A DNA stretch of 64,000 bases from Pseudomonas putida (GCF_001976065.1 NZ_MNAH01000001.1:124001-188000); one strand, 5' to 3'. Shown: positions 36,179-46,661, counted from the first letter of the stretch. Translations and numbers: made by a program. The notes: generated by a model not told the origin, from the sequence alone.

Positions 36179-37027
36179 ATGTCTGTAGCGGTGATTCAAA
36201 TGGTCAGCCAGGGCGATGTGCCGGCCAATCTGGCCCGGGCGCGCCAGCTGCTGGAACAGGCGGCCGCCGGTGGTGCGAAACTGGCTGTGCTGCCGGAAAA
36301 CTTCGCCGCCATGGGCCGGCGCGACATCGCCGACATCGGTCGCGCCGAGGCGCATGGCGACGGCCCGATCCTGCCGTGGTTGAAACAGGCGGCCCGCGAC
36401 CTCAAGTTATGGATAGTGGCCGGTACCTTGCCGTTGCCGCCGGTGGATCAGCCGACGGCCAAGGTGCATGCCTGCTCGTTGCTGGTCGATGATCAGGGCC
36501 AGACGGTGGCGCGCTACGACAAGCTGCACCTGTTCGACGTGGACGTGGCGGACAATCGCGGCCGTTATCGCGAATCCGATGACTATGCTTATGGCAGTGG
36601 CGTGGTGGTTGCGGACACACCGGTCGGGCGAGTCGGCCTGACAGTCTGTTATGACCTGCGATTTCCGGAGCTGTACAGCGAACTGCGAGCCGCCGGTGCC
36701 GAGCTGATTACCGCACCCTCGGCCTTTACTGCCGTGACCGGTGCTGCACACTGGGATGTGCTGATTCGTGCGCGAGCCATCGAAACCCAGTGTTACGTGC
36801 TCGCGGCCGCCCAAGGGGGAACGCACCCGGGGCCGAGGGAAACCTGGGGTCACGCCGCTATCATCGACCCATGGGGGCGGGTGCTGGCACAACAGGATCA
36901 AGGCGAGGCCGTGCTGCTGGCCGAACGCGATAGCAGCGAACAGGCGTCCATCCGGGCGCGGATGCCGGTGTCCAGTCACCGGCGCTTTTTCTCGCAGGGC
37001 GCCCAGCGACCTGCCTCAGAACGATGA
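36179..37027 (+). CDS. Nitrilase-superfamily carbon-nitrogen hydrolase (Nit2/YbeM-like)
   Basis: 282 aa. The Glu-Lys-Cys triad is visible: Glu40 in VLPENFAAMG, Lys115 in RYDKLHLFDVDV and Cys157 in VCYDLRFPELY. The stretch HLFDVDVADNRGRYRESD belongs to the Nit1/Nit2 branch, whose members hydrolyse deaminated glutathione or related omega-amides as repair enzymes. AAGGGTAAGGCC precedes the ATG. It is 18 bases before tldD and likely co-transcribed with it. Confidence 0.88.
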   Translation: MSVAVIQMVSQGDVPANLARARQLLEQAAAGGAKLAVLPENFAAMGRRDIADIGRAEAHGDGPILPWLKQAARDLKLWIVAGTLPLPPVDQPTAKVHACSLLVDDQGQTVARYDKLHLFDVDVADNRGRYRESDDYAYGSGVVVADTPVGRVGLTVCYDLRFPELYSELRAAGAELITAPSAFTAVTGAAHWDVLIRARAIETQCYVLAAAQGGTHPGPRETWGHAAIIDPWGRVLAQQDQGEAVLLAERDSSEQASIRARMPVSSHRRFFSQGAQRPASER

Positions 37028-37045
37028 ATTTAAGGCGTAAAGCAT

Positions 37046-38488
37046 ATGAGCGAGTTGTTGTCCTCAGTCAGTGAACACCTCCTGGCACCCGGTGGCGTAA
37101 CGATCGAAAGCCTGCAAGGTGTGCTTGGCGACCTGGCCGGCCCCGGCATCGATGCCGCCGACCTGTATTTCCAGGGGCAGATATCCGAGTCCTGGGCGCT
37201 GGAAGACGGCATCGTCAAGGAAGGCAGCTTCAACCTCGACCAAGGGGTTGGCGTGCGCGCGCAATCCGGTGAGAAAACCGGGTTTGCCTACAGCAACGCC
37301 ATCACCCTGGAAGCCTTGGGCGCGGCGGCCCGTGCCGCCCGCTCGATCTCCCGGGCCGGGCAGAATGGCACTGTGCAAGCGTTCACCACCCAGGATGTGG
37401 CGCAGCTGTACGGGCCGGACAATCCTCTGGAAGTGCTGACCCGTGCCGAGAAAGTCGATCTGCTCAAGCGCATCGATGCCGCCACGCGTGCGCTCGACCC
37501 GCGTATCCAGCAGGTTACCGTGAGCATGGCCGGTGTCTGGGAGCGGATTCTGGTGGCGTCCACCGATGGCGGACTGGCAGCGGATGTACGGCCACTGGTG
37601 CGCTTCAACGTCAGTGTGATCGTCGAGCAGAACGGCCGTCGCGAGCGCGGTGGCCACGGCGGTGGCGGGCGTACCGATTACCGTTATTTCCTCGCTGAGG
37701 ACCGCGCCATGGGCTATGCCCGTGAAGCGTTGCGCCAGGCCCTGGTCAATCTGGAAGCCATTCCGGCACCGGCCGGTACCTTGCCAGTGGTGCTGGGTTC
37801 CGGCTGGTCGGGTGTATTGCTGCACGAAGCGGTCGGTCACGGCCTGGAAGGCGACTTCAACCGCAAGGGCAGCTCGGCCTACAGCGGGCGCATGGGCGAG
37901 ATGGTTGCGTCCAAGCTGTGCACCATCGTCGATGACGGCACCCTGGCGGGACGCCGTGGCTCCTTGAGCGTCGATGACGAAGGCACGCCGACCGAGTGCA
38001 CCACGCTGATCGAAAACGGCGTCCTCAAGGGCTACATGCAGGACAAGCTCAACGCCCGCCTGATGGGCGTGGCCCGCACCGGTAACGGTCGTCGCGAATC
38101 CTACGCGCACCTGCCGATGCCGCGCATGACCAACACCTACATGCTCGCCGGTGAAAGCGATCCGGCGGAAATCATCGCTTCGGTGAAACGCGGCATCTAC
38201 TGCGCCAACCTCGGCGGCGGCCAGGTGGACATCACCAGCGGCAAGTTTGTGTTTTCCACCAGCGAGGCGTACCTGATCGAGGACGGCAAGATTACCGCTC
38301 CGGTCAAAGGCGCGACGCTGATCGGCAACGGCCCTGAAGCCATGAGCAAGGTGTCGATGGTCGGTAACGACCTGTCGCTGGACAGTGGTGTGGGGACGTG
38401 TGGCAAGGACGGGCAGTCGGTGCCGGTGGGTGTCGGCCAGCCAACGCTGAAGATTGATGCGATCACCGTGGGTGGCACGGGGTCGTAA
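37046..38488 (+). CDS. tldD: Metalloprotease subunit TldD
   Basis: 480 aa. The metal-binding segment [12 protein letters not shown] starts at residue 260 and is the HExxxH-type motif of TldD. TldD pairs with TldE (PmbA, encoded at 39170) as a heterodimeric protease that trims unfolded peptides and matures microcin- or CcdA-type substrates. AAGG lies upstream of the ATG. A strong hairpin follows the stop. Confidence 0.96.
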   Translation: MSELLSSVSEHLLAPGGVTIESLQGVLGDLAGPGIDAADLYFQGQISESWALEDGIVKEGSFNLDQGVGVRAQSGEKTGFAYSNAITLEALGAAARAARSISRAGQNGTVQAFTTQDVAQLYGPDNPLEVLTRAEKVDLLKRIDAATRALDPRIQQVTVSMAGVWERILVASTDGGLAADVRPLVRFNVSVIVEQNGRRERGGHGGGGRTDYRYFLAEDRAMGYAREALRQALVNLEAIPAPAGTLPVVLGSGWSGVLLHEAVGHGLEGDFNRKGSSAYSGRMGEMVASKLCTIVDDGTLAGRRGSLSVDDEGTPTECTTLIENGVLKGYMQDKLNARLMGVARTGNGRRESYAHLPMPRMTNTYMLAGESDPAEIIASVKRGIYCANLGGGQVDITSGKFVFSTSEAYLIEDGKITAPVKGATLIGNGPEAMSKVSMVGNDLSLDSGVGTCGKDGQSVPVGVGQPTLKIDAITVGGTGS

Positions 38489-38499
38489 GAAGTGAGGCT

Positions 38500-38528
38500 G
38501 CGGGTGAGCTGCCAGGCAGCTCACCCGC
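38500..38528. terminator. Hairpin between convergent tldD and darP
   Basis: A 12-bp perfect stem, GCGGGTGAGCTG at 38500-38511 and CAGCTCACCCGC at 38517-38528, with a 5-base loop. It lies 11 bases after tldD and 8 bases after darP on the other strand. It lacks a T-run on either side but is well placed to serve both genes. Confidence 0.6.
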
Positions 38529-38536
38529 TTCGAGAA

Positions 38537-39061
38537 TTAACGCAGACCGCGTTGAGTCTCGTCCAGCTCACGGATGTACTTGAAGATTTTACGGCTGGAA
38601 GCAGGAGGCTTGTTTTGCGCAACCTCGTGCTGGGCCTGACGGATCAGGGAACGCAGTTGCTGGCGGTCCGCGTCCGGGTAGTCGACGACGAATTTTTCCA
38701 GTACGGCATCGTCGCCGGCGATCAGACGATCGCGCCAACGTTCCAGGTTATGGAAGCGTTCGTTGTACTGGCGAGTGGAGGCATCGAGCTGATCGAGCAA
38801 AACCAGAATCGCGTCAGTGTCCTGATCGCGCATCAGTTTGCCGATGAACTGAAGGTGCCGTTTACGCGCGATGTTCGCGGTGTGCTTGGGCGCATCGGCC
38901 AGAGCCCGGCGCATGGCGTCGGTCAAAGGCAGTTTTGCCAGCAAGTCAGGCTTGAGCGTTGTAAGGCGCTCGCCGAGGTCAACCAGAGCATGCAGCTCGC
39001 GTTTAACCTGGGATTTGCTTTTTTCTCCCGTATCGAGGGAGTCGTCGTAAGAATCAACCAT
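38537..39061 (-). CDS. darP: Ribosome biogenesis factor DarP (YjgA)
   Basis: 174 aa, helical, charged DUF615 protein. Family wording includes [18 protein letters not shown] near the start, [14 protein letters not shown] [14 protein letters not shown] and [18 protein letters not shown]. DarP associates with the large ribosomal subunit precursor and helps its last assembly steps. The start at 39061 follows GGACGGCCACC; the frame stays open far upstream through pmbA but that part is antisense. It is encoded on the opposite strand between tldD and pmbA. Confidence 0.93.
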   Translation of the reverse strand: MVDSYDDSLDTGEKSKSQVKRELHALVDLGERLTTLKPDLLAKLPLTDAMRRALADAPKHTANIARKRHLQFIGKLMRDQDTDAILVLLDQLDASTRQYNERFHNLERWRDRLIAGDDAVLEKFVVDYPDADRQQLRSLIRQAQHEVAQNKPPASSRKIFKYIRELDETQRGLR

Positions 39062-39169
39062 GGTGGCCGTCCGCAAAGAAACGCCGCCATGATAACCAGT
39101 CGGGGGCCGCTTGTCCGGCCCGGTCGCTCGATGACCGTTACCGAAAGCAGAATTTGAGTGGAGAACAGC

Positions 39170-40516
39170 ATGAGTGCAGTTGAAAGCGTCGGCCCACAAG
39201 CGTTGCCGGCACTGCAAGAACAAGTCGAGCAGATCATCGCTGAAGCCAAGCGCCAGGGGGCCAGTGCCTGTGAAGTGGCGGTGTCCCTGGAGCAGGGCCT
39301 GTCGACCACGGTCCGCCAGCGTGAAGTCGAAACCGTCGAGTTCAACCGCGATCAAGGTTTTGGCATCACCTTGTACGTCGGTCAGCGCAAGGGCTCGGCC
39401 AGCACCTCGGCCAGTGGCCCGGAGGCGATTCGCGAAACCGTAGCCGCTGCCCTGGCTATCGCCAAGCACACCTCGGAAGACGAAGCCTCGGGGCTGGCGG
39501 ATGCCGCGCTGATGGCCAAGGATGTGCAGGACTTCGACCTGTTCCACCAATGGGACATCACCCCGGAGCAGGCGATCGAGCAGGCGCTTGCCTGTGAGGC
39601 CGCGGCGTTTGCCGCCGACAGCCGGATCAAGAACGCCGATGGCACCACCCTTAGCACCCATCAGGGCTGCCGTGTCTACGGCAACAGCCACGGGTTTGTC
39701 GGTGGTTATGCATCGACCCGGCACAGCTTGAGTTGCGTCATGATCGCCGAGGCTGATGGCCAGATGCAGCGCGATTACTGGTACGACGTGAATCGCCAGG
39801 GCAACCTGCTGGCCGATCCGGTGAGCATTGGCCAACGTGCTGCGCAACGTGCGGCGAGCCGTCTGGGCGCGCGTCCGGTGCCGACCTGCGAAGTGCCGGT
39901 ACTGTTTTCCGCCGAATTGGCTGGCGGGTTGTTCGGCAGTTTCCTGTCGGCCATTTCCGGCGGCAGCCTATACCGTAAATCCTCGTTCCTCGAAGGCACG
40001 CTGGGGCAGAAGCTGTTCCCCGAATGGCTGACCATCGACGAGCGTCCGCACCTGATGCGGGCCATGGGTAGCGCGGCGTTCGATGGCGATGGCCTGGCGA
40101 CCTACGCTAAACCGTTCGTCGAAAAAGGTGAGCTGGTGTCCTACATCCTCGGTACCTACTCCGGCCGCAAGCTGGGCATGCCGAGCACCGCCAACGCTGG
40201 CGGCGTGCACAACCTGTTCGTCACCCATGGTGACGAGGACCAGGCTGCCTTGCTGCGTCGCATGGGGCGTGGCCTGCTGGTAACCGAACTGATGGGCCAG
40301 GGCCTGAACATGGTGACCGGCGATTACTCCCGTGGCGCGGCGGGATACTGGGTCGAGAACGGCGAAATCCAGTTCGCGGTCCAGGAAGTGACCATCGCCG
40401 GCAACATGCGCGACATGTTCAAGCAGATCGTGGCCGTGGGTAATGACCTGGAGCTGCGCAGCAACATTCGCACCGGTTCGGTGTTGATCGAGCGCATGAC
40501 GGTGGCGGGCAGCTAA
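39170..40516 (+). CDS. pmbA: Metalloprotease-associated subunit PmbA (TldE)
   Basis: 448 aa partner of TldD. It shares the TldD/PmbA fold ([43 protein letters not shown]) but lacks the HExxxH metal site, as expected for TldE. The ATG at 39170 is preceded by GGAG 6 bases upstream; the GTG at 39158 is less likely. It must be transcribed separately from tldD because darP lies between them in antisense. Confidence 0.95.
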   Translation: MSAVESVGPQALPALQEQVEQIIAEAKRQGASACEVAVSLEQGLSTTVRQREVETVEFNRDQGFGITLYVGQRKGSASTSASGPEAIRETVAAALAIAKHTSEDEASGLADAALMAKDVQDFDLFHQWDITPEQAIEQALACEAAAFAADSRIKNADGTTLSTHQGCRVYGNSHGFVGGYASTRHSLSCVMIAEADGQMQRDYWYDVNRQGNLLADPVSIGQRAAQRAASRLGARPVPTCEVPVLFSAELAGGLFGSFLSAISGGSLYRKSSFLEGTLGQKLFPEWLTIDERPHLMRAMGSAAFDGDGLATYAKPFVEKGELVSYILGTYSGRKLGMPSTANAGGVHNLFVTHGDEDQAALLRRMGRGLLVTELMGQGLNMVTGDYSRGAAGYWVENGEIQFAVQEVTIAGNMRDMFKQIVAVGNDLELRSNIRTGSVLIERMTVAGS

Positions 40517-40529
40517 ACGCCCTCGTCAC

Positions 40530-40568
40530 AAAAAAGGCACGCCACCTGATTGGGTGGTGCGCCTTTTT
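40530..40568. terminator. Bidirectional terminator between pmbA and ptsO
   Basis: An A-run, a GC-rich stem GGCACGCCACC with GGTGGTGCGCC (one mismatch, one wobble) around 40536-40563, then a run of seven T residues. T-runs exist on both strands, so it can end pmbA (plus) and the ptsO-side operon (minus). Confidence 0.88.
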
Positions 40569-40606
40569 TTATCGGATTACTGAGCGTCTCTGGTCTGGAC
40601 TGGCGT

Positions 40607-40882
40607 TTACTCGCCTTCGTCGAAATAACGGTTGATCAAGTCCTTCAACGCATCCAGTGCCCTTTGCGCGTCTTCGCCTTCGGTGCTGATATAGATTTTA
40701 GTGCCCTTGCCTGCAGCGAGCATCATCATTGCCATGATGCTTTTGCCGTCGACCGTGGATTCCGGAGTGCGTCCTACTCTGATCGTGCAATCCTTGAACT
40801 CACCGGCGACCCCGACGAATTTTGCAGAAGCACGGGCATGCAGGCCCAGCTTGTTGATGATTTCGATTTCCAGAGCAGGCAT
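40607..40882 (-). CDS. ptsO: HPr-like phosphocarrier NPr of the nitrogen PTS
   Basis: 91 aa HPr fold. His15 in KLGLHARASAKFV is the phosphorylated residue, and Ser48 lies in DGKSIMAMMML. NPr passes phosphate from EI-Ntr (PtsP, not in the window) to EIIA-Ntr (PtsN, encoded at 41758). Together they link nitrogen and carbon status to potassium and other regulation. It follows rapZ by 15 bases; its transcript ends at the shared terminator. Confidence 0.95.
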   Translation of the reverse strand: MPALEIEIINKLGLHARASAKFVGVAGEFKDCTIRVGRTPESTVDGKSIMAMMMLAAGKGTKIYISTEGEDAQRALDALKDLINRYFDEGE

Positions 40883-40897
40883 CGCGGTGTGAATCCT

Positions 40898-41755
40898 TTA
40901 GCTGAGGTCGCGGTGGCGAACCTGGACGTTCTTCAGGGATTGCTGCAGGACCTGGCCAAGACGTTCAGTCAGGTAGACGGAGCGGTGATGGCCGCCGGTG
41001 CAGCCAACGGCAATAGTGACATAGGCGCGGTTGCTGGCGGCAAAGCGTGGCAGCCATTTGAGCAGGTACGTCGAAATGTCCTGGAACATTTCCTCGACGT
41101 CGGGTTGCGCCGCCAGGTAATCAGCCACCGGTTTATCGAGCCCGGACTGCTCGCGCAGTTCCGGCTTCCAGTAAGGATTGGGCAGGCAGCGCACATCGAA
41201 TACCAGGTCGGCGTCGACCGGCATGCCACGCTTGAACCCGAACGACTCCACGAGAAATGCCGTGCCCGGCTCCGGCTGGTTCAGCAGGCGCAGCTTGATG
41301 GTATCGCGCAGTTGATACAGGTTCAGGCTGGTGGTGTTGAGCTTGAGGTCGGCCAGGTCGGCAATCGGCCCGAGCAGGGTGGTCTCGTCGTTGATCGCCT
41401 CGGCCAGTGAGCGGTTGGCGTTGCTCAGTGGGTGACGCCGGCGGGTTTCCGAGAAACGTTTGAGCAGGGTTTCCTCGTCGGCATCCAGGTACAGGACATC
41501 GCACTGGATGTGACGGCTGCGCACTTCTGCCAGCAGCTCGGGGAAACGCGACAGGTGACTGGGCAGGTTGCGCGCATCGATGGACACGGCAACCAGCGGT
41601 TGGGCCAGCTCGGTGTGAATCAGCGCTCGCTCAGCCAGTTCAGGTAGCAACCCGGCAGGCAGGTTGTCAATGCAGTAGTAGCCGTTGTCCTCAAGGACGT
41701 CGAGGGCGGTACTTTTACCAGAGCCGGAACGACCGCTGACGATGATCAAGCGCAT
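40898..41755 (-). CDS. rapZ: RNase adapter / nucleotide-binding protein RapZ
   Basis: 285 aa. Walker [13 protein letters not shown] at the N-terminus, the Walker B-like [12 protein letters not shown] and the C-terminal [16 protein letters not shown] [17 protein letters not shown] are RapZ signatures. In E. coli RapZ hands the sRNA GlmZ to RNase E to control GlmS; pseudomonads usually lack GlmZ, so the role here is less clear. It lies between ptsN and ptsO. Confidence 0.95.
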   Translation of the reverse strand: MRLIIVSGRSGSGKSTALDVLEDNGYYCIDNLPAGLLPELAERALIHTELAQPLVAVSIDARNLPSHLSRFPELLAEVRSRHIQCDVLYLDADEETLLKRFSETRRRHPLSNANRSLAEAINDETTLLGPIADLADLKLNTTSLNLYQLRDTIKLRLLNQPEPGTAFLVESFGFKRGMPVDADLVFDVRCLPNPYWKPELREQSGLDKPVADYLAAQPDVEEMFQDISTYLLKWLPRFAASNRAYVTIAVGCTGGHHRSVYLTERLGQVLQQSLKNVQVRHRDLS

Positions 41756-41757
41756 GA

Positions 41758-42222
41758 TTAATGACCGTTTTGCTCGTCCAGGACTACCTGATACAAGGCT
41801 TCATTGCTCGGGGCGCTACGCAGTTTTTCGCGCACTTCCTTGCGGTCGAGCATGCTGGCGATCTGGCGCAATAGCTCCAGGTGCGCATCGGTAGCAGCTT
41901 CCGGGACCAGTAGCACGAACAACAGGTCAACCGGGGCGCCGTCGATGGCGTCGAAATCGATGGGGGCGTCGAGGTGCATCAAGGCACTGATGGGCGATAT
42001 ACAGCCCTTCAAGCGACAGTGGGGAATAGCGATGCCGTTGCCAAAACCGGTCGAGCCGAGTTTTTCACGGGCAATCAAAGCCTCGAAGACATCTTGCATC
42101 TCCAGACCCGGCACTTCCCGGGCGATCAGGTTGGCAATTTGCTCGAGGGCTTTCTTTTTACTGCCGCCCGGCACGTTCACGAGGGAACGGCCGGGGGTCA
42201 GGATGCTTTCAAGTCGGATCAT
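41758..42222 (-). CDS. ptsN: EIIA-Ntr protein of the nitrogen PTS
   Basis: 154 aa mannitol/fructose-type EIIA domain. His68 in GIAIPHCRL is the phosphoacceptor. It has no transport partner; it regulates potassium uptake, sigma-54 promoters and carbon storage in pseudomonads. It sits between hpf and rapZ, 2 bases from rapZ, in the rpoN-linked operon. The start at 42222 keeps the usual [14 protein letters not shown]. Confidence 0.96.
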   Translation of the reverse strand: MIRLESILTPGRSLVNVPGGSKKKALEQIANLIAREVPGLEMQDVFEALIAREKLGSTGFGNGIAIPHCRLKGCISPISALMHLDAPIDFDAIDGAPVDLLFVLLVPEAATDAHLELLRQIASMLDRKEVREKLRSAPSNEALYQVVLDEQNGH

Positions 42223-42234
42223 GGGTTGGGAGTA

Positions 42235-42543
42235 TTAACGACCGGTTGCGCCTTGGAGCTGGCTCTGGGTCTTTTCCTTATGCTTTTTGAGTTGGCGATC
42301 CAGCTTGTCGGTGAGTGAGTCGATCGCGGCGTACATATCGGTATCTTCCGCGTTGGCGACCACTTCATTGCCGGGAATATGCAGCGTGGCTTCGATTTTC
42401 TGCTTCAGTTTTTCGACCGTCATCGTGACCTGCACGTTGGTGATCTTGTCGAAATGCCTCTCCAATCGTTGGAGTTTTTCGCCGATGTAGGTGCGAAGAG
42501 GTTCGGTCACTTCCAGTTGGTGTCCACTGATGTTGACTTGCAT
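42235..42543 (-). CDS. hpf: Ribosome hibernation promoting factor (short HPF/RaiA family)
   Basis: 102 aa. MQVNISGHQLEVTEPLRTYI and KITNVQVTMTVEKLKQKIEATLHI are the RaiA/HPF domain. It has only the N-terminal domain, so it is the short form that works with RMF to make 100S ribosomes in stationary phase. AAGGAG is 7 bases before the ATG at 42543; the longer frame from 42597 crosses an intergenic hairpin. It follows rpoN, as usual. Confidence 0.94.
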   Translation of the reverse strand: MQVNISGHQLEVTEPLRTYIGEKLQRLERHFDKITNVQVTMTVEKLKQKIEATLHIPGNEVVANAEDTDMYAAIDSLTDKLDRQLKKHKEKTQSQLQGATGR

Positions 42544-42561
42544 ACAGCTTCTCCTTCGTTG

Positions 42562-42600
42562 CCAGTGCATAAAGCGGCAGGCAGAAATGCCTGCCACTGG
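42562..42600 (-). terminator. Hairpin between rpoN and hpf
   Basis: GGCAGGCA at 42576-42583 and TGCCTGCC at 42588-42595 form a perfect 8-bp stem with a 4-base loop, extended by CAGTG/CACTG outside. It lies 17 bases after the rpoN stop and before hpf on the same strand. There is no T-run. It may be an attenuator or a processing site that lets hpf levels differ from rpoN. Confidence 0.45.
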
Positions 42601-42617
42601 AACGCTGTGGCGTGGCT

Positions 42618-44111
42618 CTACATCAACCGCTTGCGTTCGCTCGAAGGCGCGATCCCGAGGGATTCGCGGTACTTGGCGACGGTGCGGCGAGCCACCTGAA
42701 TGCCTTGTGCCTCCAGTAAACCAGCGATCTTGCTGTCACTCAACGGCTTTTTCTGATTTTCCGCAGCCACCAGTTTTTTGATGATCGCGCGAATCGCCGT
42801 GGACGAGCATTCTCCGCCCTCGGAGGTGCTGACGTGACTGGAGAAAAAGTATTTCAGTTCATAGATTCCCCGAGGGGTATGCATGAATTTCTGTGTGGTG
42901 ACCCGCGAAATCGTCGACTCGTGCATGCCGACCGCTTCGGCGATGTCATGCAGCACCAGTGGCTTCATGGCTTCGTCGCCGTACTCCAGGAAGCCGCGCT
43001 GATGCTCGACAATCTGGGTGGCCACTTTCATCAGCGTTTCGTTGCGGCTCTGCAGGCTCTTGATGAACCAGCGGGCTTCCTGCAGCTGGTTGCGCATGAA
43101 GGTGTTGTCGGCACTGGTGTCGGCGCGGCGAACGAAGCCAGCATATTGGGCGTTCACCCGCAGGCGAGGCACCGATTCCTGGTTGAGCTCCACCAGCCAG
43201 CGCTCGTTGTCCTTGCGCACGATCACATCGGGAACCACGTATTCGGCTTCGGTCGACTCGATTTGCGAGCCCGGGCGCGGGTTGAGGCTCTGGACCAGTT
43301 CGATCACCTGGCGCAGTTCATCTTCCTTGAGCTTCATGCGGCGCATCAGCTGGCTGTAGTCGCGGCTGCCGAGCAAGTCGATGTAGTCAGTCACCAGGCG
43401 CTTGGCTTCGGCCAGCCAAGGCGTCTTGGCGGGTAGCTGGCGCAGTTGCAGCAGCAGGCATTCGCCCAGGTTGCGGGCGCCGATGCCGGCGGGTTCGAAT
43501 TGCTGGATGCGGTGCAGGACGGCTTCGATTTCGTCCAGTTCGATGTCCAGTTCCGGGTCGAAGGCTTCGAGGATTTCCTCCAGCGTCTCGTCCAGATAAC
43601 CCTGGTTGTTGATGCAGTCGATCAGGGTCACGGCGATCAGGCGATCGGTGTCGGACATCGGGGCCAGGTTCAATTGCCACAGCAGGTGGCTTTGCAGGCT
43701 CTCGCCCGCCGATGTGCGGGTGGTGAAGTCCCACTCGTCGTCATCGTTGCTTGGCAGGCTGCTGGCGCTGGTCTGGTACACGTCTTCCCAGGCGGTATCG
43801 ACAGGCAGTTCGTTGGGGATGCGCTCATTCCAGTCGCCTTCCTCGAGGTTATCGACGGTCGGGGCGGCTTCCTGGTAGGAGGGTTCCTGGATATCGGTAC
43901 TGGGTTTGTGTTCGGCGTTGTCGGCCAGCGGGTCGGAATTGTCGAAGTCGTCGCCTTCTTCCTGGCGCTCGAGCATCGGATTGGACTCCAGGGCCTCCTG
44001 GATTTCCTGTTGCAGGTCCAGGGTCGACAATTGGAGCAGGCGGATGGCCTGTTGCAGCTGCGGTGTCATCGTCAGCTGCTGGCCCATTCTCAAGACTAGC
44101 GATGGTTTCAT
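42618..44111 (-). CDS. rpoN: RNA polymerase sigma-54 factor
   Basis: 497 aa. Region I is the Gln/Leu-rich [20 protein letters not shown], which contacts enhancer-binding proteins. Region II is acidic. The RpoN box [15 protein letters not shown] near the C-terminus reads the -24 element. Sigma-54 controls nitrogen assimilation, motility and many catabolic genes. The downstream order hpf-ptsN-rapZ-ptsO is conserved. The start at 44111 keeps [13 protein letters not shown]. Confidence 0.98.
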   Translation of the reverse strand: MKPSLVLRMGQQLTMTPQLQQAIRLLQLSTLDLQQEIQEALESNPMLERQEEGDDFDNSDPLADNAEHKPSTDIQEPSYQEAAPTVDNLEEGDWNERIPNELPVDTAWEDVYQTSASSLPSNDDDEWDFTTRTSAGESLQSHLLWQLNLAPMSDTDRLIAVTLIDCINNQGYLDETLEEILEAFDPELDIELDEIEAVLHRIQQFEPAGIGARNLGECLLLQLRQLPAKTPWLAEAKRLVTDYIDLLGSRDYSQLMRRMKLKEDELRQVIELVQSLNPRPGSQIESTEAEYVVPDVIVRKDNERWLVELNQESVPRLRVNAQYAGFVRRADTSADNTFMRNQLQEARWFIKSLQSRNETLMKVATQIVEHQRGFLEYGDEAMKPLVLHDIAEAVGMHESTISRVTTQKFMHTPRGIYELKYFFSSHVSTSEGGECSSTAIRAIIKKLVAAENQKKPLSDSKIAGLLEAQGIQVARRTVAKYRESLGIAPSSERKRLM

Positions 44112-44188
44112 GGCAGGGGCTTAACACCTTATTCGCCGGCGCACATGCGCCATCCACTACAGGGCGCCGGAGCGCCAAACATAAGCAA

Positions 44189-44194
44189 ATTATA
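44189..44194 (-). promoter_or_regulatory. Probable -10 box of rpoN
   Basis: A perfect TATAAT on the minus strand (ATTATA at 44189-44194) lies 78 bases before rpoN. The hexamer 17 bases upstream is GGCAAA, a poor -35, so an activator or an upstream element may help. Confidence 0.5.
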
Positions 44195-44230
44195 TGCCCG
44201 AAACCGCGGCGTTTGCCTAGAGCGCTGTAA

Positions 44231-44257
44231 CAATAAAAAAAGGTTGATTTTTTATTG
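44231..44257 (-). terminator. AT-rich hairpin after lptB
   Basis: CAATAAAAAA at 44231-44240 pairs with TTTTTTATTG at 44248-44257. Read leftward after lptB it is preceded by GCGCCTGGCGC and followed by T residues. It probably ends the kdsD-kdsC-lptCAB transcript or weakens it before rpoN. Confidence 0.5.
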
Positions 44258-44295
44258 CGCCAGGCGCTCGGTCGACCCGCCGGACACCTCCACGC

Positions 44296-45021
44296 TTACA
44301 GACGGAATTCATGCCCCAGGTACACTTCCTTCACCAGGTCGTTGGCCAGGATGGTTTCAGCGTCGCCTTCGGCGATCAGTTGGCCATCGTTGACAATGTA
44401 GGCTGTTTCGCAGATATCCAGGGTCTCGCGGACGTTGTGGTCGGTGATCAGCACACCGATGCCCTTGGCCTTGAGGTGATGGATGATCTGCTTGATGTCC
44501 CCGACCGAAATCGGGTCGACGCCGGCGAATGGTTCGTCGAGCAGGATGAATTTCGGGTTGGTGGCCAGCGCCCGGGCAATTTCCACGCGGCGGCGCTCGC
44601 CACCGGACAGGCTCATGCCGAGGTTGTCGCGGATGTGGCTGATGTGGAACTCCTGCAACAGGCTTTCCAGTTCCTTGCGGCGACCGGCCTTGTCGAGTTC
44701 CTTGCGGGTCTCGAGGATGGCCATGATGTTGTCGGCCACCGACAGTTTGCGGAAGATCGACGCTTCTTGCGGCAGATAGCCGATACCCGCCTTGGCACGA
44801 CCGTGCATCGGCTGGTGGCTGACGTCGAGGTCATCGATCAGCACGCGGCCCTGATCGGCCTGTACCAGGCCGACGATCATGTAGAAGCAGGTGGTCTTGC
44901 CGGCGCCGTTGGGGCCTAGCAGGCCGACGATCTGGCCGCTGTCGATCGACAGGCTGACGTCACGCACGACCTGGCGGCTCTTGTAGCTCTTGGCCAGGTG
45001 CTGGGCTTTCAGAGTTGCCAT
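44296..45021 (-). CDS. lptB: LPS export ABC transporter ATP-binding protein LptB
   Basis: 241 aa cytoplasmic ATPase of the LptB2FGC machine that extracts LPS from the inner membrane. Walker [10 protein letters not shown], signature [15 protein letters not shown], Walker [14 protein letters not shown] and the H-loop [10 protein letters not shown] are present. Its ATG overlaps the lptA stop (TAATG). The membrane partners LptF and LptG are encoded elsewhere. Confidence 0.98.
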   Translation of the reverse strand: MATLKAQHLAKSYKSRQVVRDVSLSIDSGQIVGLLGPNGAGKTTCFYMIVGLVQADQGRVLIDDLDVSHQPMHGRAKAGIGYLPQEASIFRKLSVADNIMAILETRKELDKAGRRKELESLLQEFHISHIRDNLGMSLSGGERRRVEIARALATNPKFILLDEPFAGVDPISVGDIKQIIHHLKAKGIGVLITDHNVRETLDICETAYIVNDGQLIAEGDAETILANDLVKEVYLGHEFRL

Positions 45022-45569
45022 TACGGGGCCTTTTGCTCGTCGGTTTTCTTTTTCGGCTGGATCACCATGTCGATGCGCGGACGCGACTCGGTCACCTTGC
45101 TGCCCGTGGCGCGACCGGCGCTGGCCAGCTTCTTCTCGGTGTCATAGACGATTTTCTCGCCCTGGGTGACGTTGTTGTCCTTGTCGATGACCTTGGCCTT
45201 ATCGATCAGCACTACGCGGTTTTGCGGAGCGAGGTACTGGATGGTCACACCCCAGCCTTGAACCGGCTTGGCGTCGCCAGCCGTCTGCAGTTGCTCGAAG
45301 TAGGCCAGGTTGCCCACCGAGGTCACCACGTCGATGTCGCCGTTCGGGGCGCGGGTCATGGTCACCTTGTTGCCGGTGACCTTCATCGAACCCTGGGTGA
45401 TGATGACGTCGCCGGTGTAGGTGGCGATGCCTTGCTTGTCGTCCAGCTGGGCATCGTCGGCCTGAATGCGAATAGGCTGCTGTTGATCGTCCGGCAGAGC
45501 CCAGGCGCTCACGCTTCCCAGTGCAGCGCCCAGACTGAGCAAAATAGGGAGGGTTTTAACGAGCCTCAT
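45021..45569 (-). CDS. lptA: LPS transport periplasmic protein LptA
   Basis: 182 aa with a signal peptide ([20 protein letters not shown], cleaved near AWA) and an OstA-type beta-jellyroll: [21 protein letters not shown] and [12 protein letters not shown]. LptA monomers line up to form the bridge carrying LPS between LptC and LptD. It overlaps lptC by 14 bases and lptB by one. The C-terminal lysine-rich tail after residue 160 is variable in the family. Confidence 0.95.
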   Translation of the reverse strand: MRLVKTLPILLSLGAALGSVSAWALPDDQQQPIRIQADDAQLDDKQGIATYTGDVIITQGSMKVTGNKVTMTRAPNGDIDVVTSVGNLAYFEQLQTAGDAKPVQGWGVTIQYLAPQNRVVLIDKAKVIDKDNNVTQGEKIVYDTEKKLASAGRATGSKVTESRPRIDMVIQPKKKTDEQKAP

Positions 45570-46128
45570 ACTGTCCTCTTACGTTCGATAGCAGGTGTAT
45601 CCTGCTTTCTTTCAAATACGCCTTCATTCCCTTGCCAGTCGATACACCGCCAGCGCCGTCGATTCTAACGTCTTGCTCGGTCTGCGCATATTGTTGCTGC
45701 GGGAACACGGTCATGCGAGTGGTGGTGATCAGGGTCCTGCGGTTTTTCTCGTCAAAACGTGTAATGCGCACCGAATCGATCAGCTCGACCTGTGTGCCGT
45801 CGGGATTGACTTCGCCTTTTTCACTCTGGACATGCCACGGAAACTCGGTACCCCGGAACATGTTCAGGTCGGGGTTGGTCAGCAGCGTCACTTCGGTGGC
45901 TTTCAGGTGCTCGACCTTGTCCGACGTCATCTCGTATTGGAGCCTGCCGTCCGGCAGGAACTGTACGCTGTGGGCGTTGGTGGCGTAATAGTCGATCGCA
46001 CTCTCATCGACGTGCACTACCTGCTTGTCGAGGAAGCGTTCCGGGCTGATGTTCCAGTAGCCCACCGCGGCGAAAATCGCCGCGATGCTGCCGAACACCA
46101 GAATGTTGCGAAACTTTTTACTTAGCAT
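45556..46128 (-). CDS. lptC: LPS export protein LptC
   Basis: 190 aa bitopic inner-membrane protein. One N-terminal helix (about residues 7-26, ILVFGSIAAIFAAVGYW) and a periplasmic jellyroll that passes LPS from LptB2FG to LptA, e.g. LPDGRLQYEMTSDKVEHL. I prefer the ATG at 46128 (MLSKKFRN) over an upstream ATG at 46140, by family start. It begins next to the kdsC stop, continuing the kds-lpt operon. Confidence 0.93.
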   Translation of the reverse strand: MLSKKFRNILVFGSIAAIFAAVGYWNISPERFLDKQVVHVDESAIDYYATNAHSVQFLPDGRLQYEMTSDKVEHLKATEVTLLTNPDLNMFRGTEFPWHVQSEKGEVNPDGTQVELIDSVRITRFDEKNRRTLITTTRMTVFPQQQYAQTEQDVRIDGAGGVSTGKGMKAYLKESRIHLLSNVRGQYEAR

Positions 46129-46136
46129 GATCTGGC

Positions 46137-46661
46137 TCACAGGTACGCGCCGTTGGCCTCATCGAGGCGGCCTTGGGCGCGCAGGATCAATTCACAGAAT
46201 TCACGGGCGGCACCTTCGCCACCGCGGGCCTGGGTGATGCCGTGAGCGTGCTCGCGCACGAAGCTGGCGGCATTGGCCACGGCCATGCCCAGGCCTACGC
46301 GGCGGATCACCGGCAGGTCCGGCAAGTCGTCACCGAGGTAGGCGACCTGCTCATAGCTTAGGCCGAGTTGGCCAAGAAGCTCGTCGAGCACCACCAGTTT
46401 GTCTTCGCGCCCTTGATACAGGTGGGGAATGCCGAGGTTCTTCGCCCGTCGCTCCACCACCGGAGTCTTGCGGCCACTGATGATGGCCGTCTGCACGCCG
46501 GCCGCCATCAGCATCTTGATGCCCTGGCCGTCGAGCGTGTTGAACGTCTTGAATTCGCTGCCGTCTTCGAGGAAGTACAGGCGTCCGTCGGTCAGGACGC
46601 CGTCAACATCGAACACCGCCAGTTTGATCTGTTTGCCGCGTTGCAGCAGGTCCGTGCTCAT
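46137..46661 (-). CDS. kdsC: 3-deoxy-D-manno-octulosonate 8-phosphate phosphatase KdsC
   Basis: 174 aa HAD-family phosphatase forming Kdo from Kdo-8-phosphate. The catalytic motif FDVDGVLTDG carries Asp18 and Asp20, with the typical Thr in ISGRKT and the third motif YLGDDLPDLPV. The C-terminal segment GGEGAAREFCELIL fits the KdsC tetramer active-site tail. The ATG shares a base with the kdsD stop (TAATG). Confidence 0.96.
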   Translation of the reverse strand: MSTDLLQRGKQIKLAVFDVDGVLTDGRLYFLEDGSEFKTFNTLDGQGIKMLMAAGVQTAIISGRKTPVVERRAKNLGIPHLYQGREDKLVVLDELLGQLGLSYEQVAYLGDDLPDLPVIRRVGLGMAVANAASFVREHAHGITQARGGEGAAREFCELILRAQGRLDEANGAYL

